Assembly: GCF_016901695.1 (NCBI RefSeq)
Contig: NZ_JACJKS010000006.1
Span: forward strand, 1-64,000
DNA from: Mordavella massiliensis
GTDB lineage: Bacteria > Bacillota > Clostridia > Lachnospirales > Lachnospiraceae
DNA: 64,000 nt
Direction: 5' to 3'
Below are positions 16,691 to 24,666 of the stretch, in pieces. A model generated the notes under the pieces. That model was not told where the DNA came from. It saw nothing but the letters and a program-made list of their open reading frames with translations, and made no database searches. Positions within the stretch are counted from its first letter, which is position 1. Each line of letters starts with the position of its first letter. The position numbers and the translations under genes were made by a program.

Positions 16691-19600
16691 CTATTTCACT
16701 TCCTCCGCCAGTTCCCTTTCGACAGCGGCCAGTTCTTCCCTCCCTTTTTCCTCAAGCATCCGGTCAAATAACTCCTTCTCCGCTTCCGACATATGCCTGC
16801 GCAGCACTGCCCTCATTTGGACCTGTTTCTGAAACTTCATCCTTTTCAGATACTCCGGATCTTCAAGGATTTTCTCCCATACATTCTCATCTCTTGTCCT
16901 TTCGTAGTATTCGAGCAGCACTGCCACGTACTGTTCTTTCCACTCGTCCTGCAGAATGCTTCCACTGCACACCATCTGCTCGTACGCATACATTCCCATC
17001 TGCATTTCTTCCACAGTCATCTGTTTCGGATGGTTCCATTCTTTATAAAAGGTTTTTCTGTAATACGCTCCGGCCATATCCCGGTATTCTTCCTGCTCAC
17101 TGGCGCGGAGCCGGTCCGCAATGTTTATCCTGATCTTCATCCTCCCGGCAGCCGTGCCAAGATTGCCGACAAATTCATCCAGCTTCCTGCCCAGGGCTGC
17201 CATGTCTTCCGCCGGGATATCCGCAAAAAAATCCTTTTCTTTCAGGAGCTCTGCCATCCGCGCCCTGCTCCTGTGCCGTGCCTGTCCAAAGAGCGGATCC
17301 GCATCCGTACCGAACGAAACGCACTTCAGCAGACGTCCCAGCAGTTCCCCCTTCTCCTTCCCCTCTGCCGCAAAAAGCATGGCCTCGTCTGCGGCAGACC
17401 GTACAAGCGATCCAAAGGGATCCGTTTCTTTTTCTGCCTTTCCGGATAATTCCTGGTAAAAGCGCATCTCTTTTACAGATTTTCCCAGAGATTTCTGTTT
17501 TTCCGGATCGCTTTCTCCTTCCAACAGGAAGAATCTGCAGAGCACGCGCAGCAGCCTTTGCTCCTCTCCATCGCCCCCACTCCAGCCGTTTTCCTCCATC
17601 TTCTCCAGGTAATCCGCCGCGAGTTCGTACTCCCCTGCCAGGAAGCAATTCCGTATGATCTGAGGAAGGTATGTAAAATCCCCCTTGCGTATCCTGTCGC
17701 CGACGCGCCCTGCCAGATATTTCTTCTTTCTCTGATCCTCATGCAGGGCCGCGCTTAGCAGACTCCAGTCCACTTCACCGGCGGACGGAGCGCTTTCCTC
17801 CCACTGCAATACGGTCCTGTCATAATATGAGCGTGCGGCCTGCCGCCACATGGCAGCGTAACTGCGAGGATGATCCGGAGCCTTCAGGGCTCTCCGTTCC
17901 CGGTACAGCTCTGCCGCACGGTCCGTAGCCCGCTTTTCAAGCAGGACCTGTATATACATATCATAGAGCAGATGTGCCAGAACCTTCTGTTCCGCCCATG
18001 CATCTTCGTCCAGTTCCCTGTACTCCCGGTACGCAGCCTCCAGGACAGGTTCCGGGTCTTTCCCGTTATGATATAACCCAAGCGCCTGATAGACATGGCT
18101 CTTAAACAGGCGCCGCCGGTTCCATTTTGCCGGTTTCTTTTCAAAAAGCCGGGATGACGCATCCGCCATGATCCGGGCGTCCCTCTCCATTTCAGAAAAC
18201 CGGTCCAGGCTGGCAGACGCATCTGCCAGCAGTTCAAAGGCGTCATAAATATAGCGGTCAGGTCCCGTTTTCAGGAGGGTTTCCGCTACAGGACGGACCT
18301 CGCTCAGGATCTTCTCGCACACATCACGGCTGCCGTCAGACTCCAGTTCAAACTGCATGATCTCCAATTTACATTTGGAGAAAAAGCGCCGGTACTCCGG
18401 CTCTTCCGGGCATTCCTCCGCCAGTTCCCCATAGAGGCGGATGGCTTCCGCATACATCTTTCTGACATCTGGCTTCTGTGCCACAGCTGCGGAAAGCCCT
18501 GCTGCCCAGCATTGCCGCGCATACCCTTCCTTCGCATCCAGCGTGCCGCAGCTTTCATACATTTTCTTACAATACTGATATGCTTCCTGGTCAAACGGAT
18601 ATCTGGAATCTGTCCCCGCGGCATAAGCCACCTGCCTGAGGATCCTGACCAGCATACGCATGTTGTTCACAGCCGGATAGTTCTTCACGAGCTCCCGCGC
18701 CAGTTTCAGCGCTTCATCTGCGTAAGACCGGGACCGTCTCTCATCAAAATGTCCGCCAGCCCTGTCGCAGTAGCATACGGCCAGGTCTCCGAGCACTGCG
18801 ATCCGCTGTCTCGCCAGATCCGAATGATCAAGATCTTTCTTATTCCTTAAGATATCCTGCAGGGAAGATTCCAGTATCTCCGGGCGGGTTTTCTGTTCTG
18901 TATCCGCATAATCCCAATACAGATCCTCTTTGACCCTTGCTTTCTGATAACAGATCTCTTCGTCTTCCGGCCTGCGCAGCTCTGCCCGCTCCAAATGTTC
19001 CAGCGCGCTCTTTTGGTATTCCATTGATCCCGCCATATCCTGATCAGCGAGGGAAGAAACCGTTGCTTTTATTCTGTACATGACCGCTGTCTGAAGTTCT
19101 CTCTCCGCTTCCGGCAGTTTGTCCAGCAGCTGTTCCATGTCCCTGATGCACTGCCTGACCTGCCCATACTCCTTCCGCCCCGCATAGAAGTCCGCTGCTT
19201 TTTTCAGGCATCTGCATCTGATCGCACCGCTGATCTCTTTCATCCCGCTCAGTTTCCGGAGCATCCGGATATGAAAGAGCGCGGTCTGCTTCCGGTATGC
19301 ATATTTCCCGAATTTCTCCTGCCAGAATGCCGCAAATGCATCCGTCGGATACGCGTCTGCAAGCTCCAGGAAATACAGTTCATATGACGGATCACGCTCT
19401 GCCAGCTCCGCGACCGCTCCGCCCAGCCGGTCCGGTTCAAATCCGCCGCTGTCTTCCAGGATCTCACCGCCGAACCTGCTCTTTTGTTCCAGGACATAAT
19501 AGAACCCTTCCTGCTTTAGAAACGCTTTGTTTTCTTTTGCATACTGAACAAAGCTCTCCATGCACCTCTCTTTTTCTTCCGCGCTCATCTGCCTTTGCAG

Positions 19601-21340
19601 GGCTTCCCTGAAAAGGCGGTGGCGGAACGTCCACTTCCCGTCCTCTTTCTGCACAAACGCCTCATAAAGATAGGAGGCAAGCTGCTGGAACCTGATCTGG
19701 GCGAATGCCTTCCCTTCGGTTCTCAGAAGATCTGAAAGCTCCGTCTCTGTTAACCCGGATCTGGACAGGGTGATGAGACACAGTACCTCATACAGATATT
19801 CCGCCTCAAAATGGTCCATTGCCGCTTTCAGGAGATAGAGCACCATGTCTTCCTGTCTGTCCGGCATTCCGGCCAAAAGCTTTTCCATATAGCAGTGGAT
19901 GCCGTCCATTCCCGGGGCAAGTCTCTCTGCCTCCCCGAATTCTTTCCCGTCCATCATAAAAAAGCGCTGCAGGATACTGGACAGATAGAGGGGATTGCTG
20001 CTGCTTTCTTTCGCCGCGATATCCCCCATCAGGACATCGTCCAGCTTCTTCCCCCGTCTGCCGGCTGTGCGGAGCATCACCTGCTCCTGCCCGGACCGTG
20101 TAAGTTCCCTCACCTCTGTCAGCCACGGAAATATCGTCTTCCCGACCGGCACGGTATACGCAAAATCATCCAGAGAAGACACCACAAAGATAAGGTGGGG
20201 ACAGATCCGGACAAAGTCCAGTTCCGGCTCCTTCTCCTTTTCATACAACTGATCCAGTGCATCGATGAAACAGATCACTTTCCTGTCTTTTGCTTCCGTA
20301 TCCAGTTCAGATAATCTCTCATCCAACGTCATCCCGTCTTCCCTGTGGGGAGACTGCGTGATGCGCTCCAGCCCGCAGATCAGCATCTGCTTCAGCAGAT
20401 CCGGGTTCTGGCATCCCGGGTTCCCTGCGAAATACAGGATAACCGGATAACCGGCCTTTTCCAGTCTCTGCGCGCAGGCAGCCATGAGCGCGCTTTTCCC
20501 GGTTCCGGCCGCGCCTTTTACTTTCACCAGATTGCACGACAGGCCCGCTGATCCCTGCAGGAAGACGGCAGCCTGTATGTTCCGGCACACACCTGCCTCC
20601 TCGACCGGTCTCTCCACATAGGAGGAGAGATACTGCTCTTTTGTCCGCTTTATTTCCAGCAATACGCGCTCCTGCCAGCCGGTTTCCCTGAAATCCTTAT
20701 ACTCCCTGCGGATCATCTGCTCAAGAATGCGGTACAGCTCTTCGCCAAATGTATCCAGTCCGCTGATCTTGCACCGGTCTCTGTCCCATTTCGCCTCATA
20801 ATCGAGCACAACTGCATCTTCCATGCCCCGGATGGCCGCCTTCAGATCAGACAACTTCCTCCTGTGCTCTTCACTTTCGCTTTCATAAATGCTGCGGTAC
20901 TCCGGGTCTATCTCTCCGATCACGGACGGACCGCGCATGCAGAACACACAGTGTTCCAGATCGCTTTTCTCCCGCAGCGCTCCGTACCGGATCTCCAGAT
21001 TAGTGATGCTCATTCCCGGCTGATAGTACGCATCCACGCGCATGTCATTTGCGGAAGCGACAATCTCATCCCCGGGGATCCACCCGTAGCGCTCCCCGAG
21101 AAGCACAATGATATAAGGAACGCATCGGTCGATCGCATCGATGCAGACTTTCAGCACCATGTGTCCGCTCTCTTCTTCCGTCATGTCCGCCGTATCCACG
21201 CCCCAGCGGAGATCCAGCTCCTGCACATCCTCCCCGTACTCTGCAGCCATCCTCCTGAGCCGCGGGAATATTTTTTCATGCAGCAGATCCCTTTCCGCCT
21301 GCATATCCTTAAATGTACTGGAAATAAATACTGATTTCAT
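16691..21340 (-). CDS. DUF4062-STAND NTPase with long C-terminal helical repeats; candidate anti-phage or signalling protein
   Basis: 1549 residues. Residues 2-90 match DUF4062 (KSVFISSTFKDMQAERDLL, then LDLRWGV and IIVLLGERYGW). A STAND/NACHT-type NTPase follows: Walker A GAAGTGKS at 276-283, Walker B VICFIDALDQ at 355-364, the VVSSLDD strand at 386-392, and SSNPLYLSSIL at 447-457, the NPLxL motif typical of STAND ATPases. A winged-helix-like region lies around 510-590. From about 600 to the end the protein is almost all amphipathic helix with many TPR-like Tyr/Ala patterns. DUF4062 plus NACHT is the arrangement seen in animal TEP1, NPHP3 and NWD1 proteins. In bacteria STAND proteins of this size are often phage sensors (Avs-like). 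The gene stands alone, has its own TATAAT (21387-21392), and has lower GC and different codon choice than its neighbours, which suggests transfer. The trigger and the effector activity are unknown. Confidence 0.85.
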   Translation of the reverse strand: MKSVFISSTFKDMQAERDLLHEKIFPRLRRMAAEYGEDVQELDLRWGVDTADMTEEESGHMVLKVCIDAIDRCVPYIIVLLGERYGWIPGDEIVASANDMRVDAYYQPGMSITNLEIRYGALREKSDLEHCVFCMRGPSVIGEIDPEYRSIYESESEEHRRKLSDLKAAIRGMEDAVVLDYEAKWDRDRCKISGLDTFGEELYRILEQMIRREYKDFRETGWQERVLLEIKRTKEQYLSSYVERPVEEAGVCRNIQAAVFLQGSAGLSCNLVKVKGAAGTGKSALMAACAQRLEKAGYPVILYFAGNPGCQNPDLLKQMLICGLERITQSPHREDGMTLDERLSELDTEAKDRKVICFIDALDQLYEKEKEPELDFVRICPHLIFVVSSLDDFAYTVPVGKTIFPWLTEVRELTRSGQEQVMLRTAGRRGKKLDDVLMGDIAAKESSSNPLYLSSILQRFFMMDGKEFGEAERLAPGMDGIHCYMEKLLAGMPDRQEDMVLYLLKAAMDHFEAEYLYEVLCLITLSRSGLTETELSDLLRTEGKAFAQIRFQQLASYLYEAFVQKEDGKWTFRHRLFREALQRQMSAEEKERCMESFVQYAKENKAFLKQEGFYYVLEQKSRFGGEILEDSGGFEPDRLGGAVAELAERDPSYELYFLELADAYPTDAFAAFWQEKFGKYAYRKQTALFHIRMLRKLSGMKEISGAIRCRCLKKAADFYAGRKEYGQVRQCIRDMEQLLDKLPEAERELQTAVMYRIKATVSSLADQDMAGSMEYQKSALEHLERAELRRPEDEEICYQKARVKEDLYWDYADTEQKTRPEILESSLQDILRNKKDLDHSDLARQRIAVLGDLAVCYCDRAGGHFDERRSRSYADEALKLARELVKNYPAVNNMRMLVRILRQVAYAAGTDSRYPFDQEAYQYCKKMYESCGTLDAKEGYARQCWAAGLSAAVAQKPDVRKMYAEAIRLYGELAEECPEEPEYRRFFSKCKLEIMQFELESDGSRDVCEKILSEVRPVAETLLKTGPDRYIYDAFELLADASASLDRFSEMERDARIMADASSRLFEKKPAKWNRRRLFKSHVYQALGLYHNGKDPEPVLEAAYREYRELDEDAWAEQKVLAHLLYDMYIQVLLEKRATDRAAELYRERRALKAPDHPRSYAAMWRQAARSYYDRTVLQWEESAPSAGEVDWSLLSAALHEDQRKKKYLAGRVGDRIRKGDFTYLPQIIRNCFLAGEYELAADYLEKMEENGWSGGDGEEQRLLRVLCRFFLLEGESDPEKQKSLGKSVKEMRFYQELSGKAEKETDPFGSLVRSAADEAMLFAAEGKEKGELLGRLLKCVSFGTDADPLFGQARHRSRARMAELLKEKDFFADIPAEDMAALGRKLDEFVGNLGTAAGRMKIRINIADRLRASEQEEYRDMAGAYYRKTFYKEWNHPKQMTVEEMQMGMYAYEQMVCSGSILQDEWKEQYVAVLLEYYERTRDENVWEKILEDPEYLKRMKFQKQVQMRAVLRRHMSEAEKELFDRMLEEKGREELAAVERELAEEVK

Positions 21341-21431
21341 CTTTTTGTCTCCCTGCTCCGGATTTTACTGTTTTTATCTTACCGCAATTATACACTTTTC
21401 ACAACAATAAAGAGCTGCCGGCTCCCGCCCT

Positions 21432-22301
21432 TCAGATCTCCTCAAAATGCATCTCCCGCCACTTCCGCCCCGCCTCCTGGAGCTGACGGGTCACCCGGGC
21501 CAATTCCTCGTACTGCCGTCCGGCCCGGGCAAGCTGCTCCTCCTGCTGCCGGCGGACCTGGGCGAGCTGCTCCTCGTACTGCCGGCGTGCCTTTGCAAGC
21601 TGCTCCTCCTGCTGCCGGCGGACCTTTGCAAGCTGCTCCTCCTGCTGCCGGCGGGCCTTCGCGGCCTCCTCCCCGGGATCCGCCAGGCCGCGGAACCTCT
21701 CCCCGTCCCAGACAAAGCGCCTTGTCTTTTGGCCCGCTTCCGTCACGGCCAGCGCCGTCCCCGTCTCCAGCCCGGCCGCCTCGAAATCCAGGGAACCGTC
21801 TCCCCCGGCAACCACTCCGCACCGATCCGCCCCGGCCGCAAAAGGAAACCCAAGCCACAGCCTCCGGCGTTTCCCCCCGCCGTCCTCTGTCTCCTCCAGA
21901 AAAAGCAGTCCCGCCCCCTCCCCGGCCGGAAAAAGGAAGGGGTGCAGGATGCGCCCCGCCCTGGCGCTGTCTGCGCCGGACATCTCCGGCGGCGGACAGG
22001 TTTGGTAAGGGAACAGCTGACTTTGCCGGCTCATGCCGGGGCGCAGCGCCCCGGCAGGGAACACCCCGCAGACCAGTTCCCCGGTCCTTTGCACATACGC
22101 GCAGCAGATCCTGTCCCCCCGCATACAGGCGGCCGGCCCGGACAGGCAGTCTTCCGCCAGCACCGCCGCCCCCGCCTCCATCCTTCTGTCAAAGCCCCTC
22201 CCATATCTTCCAAACGGCGGCAGCCAGACAAATAAAAGCCTGCCTCCCGCGCTGTACAGCGCCGCCCTGCGCCCGTCCTTCGTCTGCAGCACACAGTCCA
22301 T
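21432..22301 (-). CDS. Protein of unknown function with C-terminal repeat coiled coil
   Basis: 289 residues. Residues 1-210 are beta-rich and Gly/Ala-rich, with no recognised family. About 213-270 consists of five 11-residue repeats of the form KARRQQEEQLA, which predict a long charged coiled coil, and the last residues are also helical. It has no signal peptide or membrane segment. GC is very high, unlike the STAND gene just downstream, so the two probably do not share a history despite the shared strand. The gene is divergent from the Cys-rich gene at 22413. Confidence 0.65.
   Translation of the reverse strand: MDCVLQTKDGRRAALYSAGGRLLFVWLPPFGRYGRGFDRRMEAGAAVLAEDCLSGPAACMRGDRICCAYVQRTGELVCGVFPAGALRPGMSRQSQLFPYQTCPPPEMSGADSARAGRILHPFLFPAGEGAGLLFLEETEDGGGKRRRLWLGFPFAAGADRCGVVAGGDGSLDFEAAGLETGTALAVTEAGQKTRRFVWDGERFRGLADPGEEAAKARRQQEEQLAKVRRQQEEQLAKARRQYEEQLAQVRRQQEEQLARAGRQYEELARVTRQLQEAGRKWREMHFEEI
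21496..21663 (-). repeat. Five tandem 33-bp coding repeats
   Basis: Units encode KARRQQEEQLA, KVRRQQEEQLA, KARRQYEEQLA, QVRRQQEEQLA and RAGRQYEELA. The DNA units are nearly identical, so the number is likely to vary between strains. The unit length is a multiple of three, and the repeat sits inside an open frame, so it is not a CRISPR array. Confidence 0.85.
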
Positions 22302-22412
22302 TCCTTCTCCACGCTCCCGGTGCGTCTTTGTCTATGTATATGGGATTTCCCGAACAGAAAGACATCTCGCGCATAAAATAAACTGAAGAACAAAAAAGAG
22401 AGGTCTACTCAT

Positions 22413-23420
22413 ATGGCAAAATATATTCCCAAGAACTGCAGATGTTCCGGGAAACGGCGCTATGTCAGCCCCGGCATCACCACCCACGCGGACTGTATCG
22501 ATGTGTGCACCAACCCGGTCTGCGGGACGCCGGACACGCTCACGCTCCTGGCCCCGGTCGTCTATGATGAGATCGGCATCAACCTCTGCCGGGAGATCCC
22601 TCTGACCGGCACCATCACAGGCAATCCGCCCCTGTCAGCCTCCGCCCAGATCCTGGATGTGACGTTTGGCAGCACGGGGGCAGGCACGACCGTAAGCCCC
22701 ATCCCCGGACGGCCCAACTGCTATCTGGTGACGCTCACCAACCTGTCCGTCAATTTCGCGGTCAATATCTACGACTGCTCCGGCAGGCTGATCAACACGC
22801 TCACGGAGACAGCCGTCTATCTCCCGCCGGCATCCGACACAGCGGACAGCCAGTACCTGGACGACGAGACCAACCCGTCCAGCGTGGAACTCGAGATCTT
22901 TGCGCCCTACGGGCTCTCCTACAGGGATGCCGCGGTAAGCGAGCCGGTGATCAACTACATCGGCTTCTCCACCACGAACAACGCCCTGCGCCAGGGCCTG
23001 AACATGATCGCCATCCCGCGGATCCTGAGCTTTGACCCGTCTGCCCCGTCCCTCACTCTGGGGATCAGCGTCTATATCAAGAGCGTGTACTTCTCACAGT
23101 ACCTGTTCCCCAACAAGGGCAGGGCGTCTGTGCCGAAGGGAAGCATCGTACCGGATGAGGACACCATCTGCATGGATTTCGTGTCCGGCGAACTGCTGGA
23201 CTATGAGATCAAGCCGCTGGAACTGGGCCCGCCCAAATGCGAGGAGAAGCTGAAAAAGGACTGCGCCTTCTGCACGCCCTGCTGTTCCTCCGTCACACAG
23301 GGAGACGAGACAGGAACCCCTTCCTCCGTCTCTTCACCAGCCGCCCCTGCTGCGGACACCGGATCCGGCGGGGCCGGCAGCGCGGGAACTGCCGCGGACA
23401 CGGCCGGCACCGCCAGCTGA
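22413..23420 (+). CDS. Cys-containing beta-rich protein with Ala/Gly/Thr tail, function unknown
   Basis: 335 residues. The N-terminus has a Cys cluster (NCRCSGKRRY, CIDVCTNPVCG), and a second cluster stands near 285-297 (CAFCTPCC). Between them are long beta-type stretches with Asn/Thr/Pro. The last 40 residues are low-complexity Ala/Gly/Ser/Thr. No signal peptide is visible. The composition recalls spore-surface or other assembled coat proteins, but that is only a guess from composition. It has its own AGAGAGG ribosome site and a strong terminator, so it is a single-gene unit. Confidence 0.7.
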   Translation: MAKYIPKNCRCSGKRRYVSPGITTHADCIDVCTNPVCGTPDTLTLLAPVVYDEIGINLCREIPLTGTITGNPPLSASAQILDVTFGSTGAGTTVSPIPGRPNCYLVTLTNLSVNFAVNIYDCSGRLINTLTETAVYLPPASDTADSQYLDDETNPSSVELEIFAPYGLSYRDAAVSEPVINYIGFSTTNNALRQGLNMIAIPRILSFDPSAPSLTLGISVYIKSVYFSQYLFPNKGRASVPKGSIVPDEDTICMDFVSGELLDYEIKPLELGPPKCEEKLKKDCAFCTPCCSSVTQGDETGTPSSVSSPAAPAADTGSGGAGSAGTAADTAGTAS

Positions 23421-23426
23421 CAGCAA

Positions 23427-23478
23427 AGCGGGCGCCGCACAGGAATGTTCTTCCTGCGCAGCGCCCGCTGCTTTTTTT
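23427..23478 (+). terminator. Intrinsic terminator after the Cys-rich gene
   Basis: The outer stem AGCGGGCGC (23427-23435) pairs with 23461-23469, the inner arms AGGAA/TTCCT extend it, and seven T follow. Confidence 0.85.
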
Positions 23479-23503
23479 CACATTGTCTTTTATCAAAGCC
23501 GCC

Positions 23504-24643
23504 TCACTGCCCCGGATGGGTCAGGTCCCAGAAATAATCCTCCAGGGCCAGCAGATTCTCATCGGAGTGCTCCACCTCCCTGGCCCAGCGGTACGCCATC
23601 CGGACAAAGGCCGCCCCGTCCGGCTCCTCCCCGTACAGATACCGGCGCGCCATGAGAAGCTCCAGGATCCAGTCTGCACTAAACAGCGCGAGCAGCACCT
23701 TCCCGTGGATGGAGTCATCGTAGACAGCCCCGCAGAAGTACGTGTAGATAAAAAACACAGCCAGCTTCTCCGGCAACCGCTCATCCAGCCCGGTCTTTTC
23801 AAGGAACGCCCCGCGCAGCTCCCGGTACTCCTCCCCGCTGCAGGATGAGAGAAACCGCCGCTCGTCCGCCATCAGGTCGTCCCAGGCCGGGTCCAGCCTC
23901 TCCAGGCTGCACAGAAGCCTGCGCTCCCTCTCCCGCTGCTTATGCCCGGGGCTGCGGCGCATCCACCTGTCCTTCGCAGGCCGGATCAGATCCGTCTGCC
24001 CGGATATCCCCGGCTTTTCCGCCGCTTCCTGCATCCTGCGGATCTCCTCGTCCATCCCGGAATAATCGCCCGCCTCGAGGCACTCCTGCAGGTCTCCCGC
24101 AAAGGCGAGACAGATCTCCCCCCGCTTTTCAAACGGGAGCTCCCGCTTCTGCAAAAGCGCAAAGAGCACCTCCCTTGCGTCTGCCAGCCTTGTGTAGAGA
24201 AGCAGGTCGAACCCCTCCTCAAAGCACTCCTCCTCCGGCGTGTCCTCTGTCAGGAGGGAGAAGGGACCCGTCTCCTCCAGGATCATGCGGGCGGCCACCG
24301 GGCAGGAGAGAGACAGGGAGTACTCCCGCACATTCTCAAACTCTTCCACATGGCGGGGATACTGCCTGCACGTCTCGCACAGCGCCTCCTCCCCCTTTTC
24401 CCGGATCAGGTCGCACAGCCCGCTGTCATCCAGCATGGCGCACCGGCCGTCCCGCTGCCGGAACACGCCCTCCTCCCAGGAGACGCAGCCCTGCATCCGC
24501 CTGCCAAAGTCCCCTGTATAGTCCCTGTACCGCTTGAGGGACTGCGCGTCGATCACGATCTGCCAGCCCTCGCAGCAGGTGGACGGGCACGCATCCGCAG
24601 CGCACCGGAACGCATCGTAATACGAAGGTCTCACATACCTCAT
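23504..24643 (-). CDS. FliB-family protein (flagellin lysine-N-methylase-like)
   Basis: 379 residues starting MRYVRPSYYDAFRCAADACP. Cys residues of the FliB/YkgJ-type metal cluster are present: CAADACPSTCCEGW, then CAMLDDSGLCDLI and CETCRQYPR. FliB methylates flagellin lysines in enterobacteria. Firmicute members often occur, as here, without flagellar genes nearby, so the real substrate is open. It follows ptsI by 23 bp on the same strand and is probably in its transcript. Confidence 0.83.
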   Translation of the reverse strand: MRYVRPSYYDAFRCAADACPSTCCEGWQIVIDAQSLKRYRDYTGDFGRRMQGCVSWEEGVFRQRDGRCAMLDDSGLCDLIREKGEEALCETCRQYPRHVEEFENVREYSLSLSCPVAARMILEETGPFSLLTEDTPEEECFEEGFDLLLYTRLADAREVLFALLQKRELPFEKRGEICLAFAGDLQECLEAGDYSGMDEEIRRMQEAAEKPGISGQTDLIRPAKDRWMRRSPGHKQRERERRLLCSLERLDPAWDDLMADERRFLSSCSGEEYRELRGAFLEKTGLDERLPEKLAVFFIYTYFCGAVYDDSIHGKVLLALFSADWILELLMARRYLYGEEPDGAAFVRMAYRWAREVEHSDENLLALEDYFWDLTHPGQ

Positions 24644-24666
24644 ATCCGCTCCTGTCCCCGGGGATC

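Noticed and set aside
21496-21663. Regular 33-bp repeats that look like a short CRISPR array
   Set aside because: There are no spacers, the units run directly into each other, and they keep one open frame that encodes a coiled coil.
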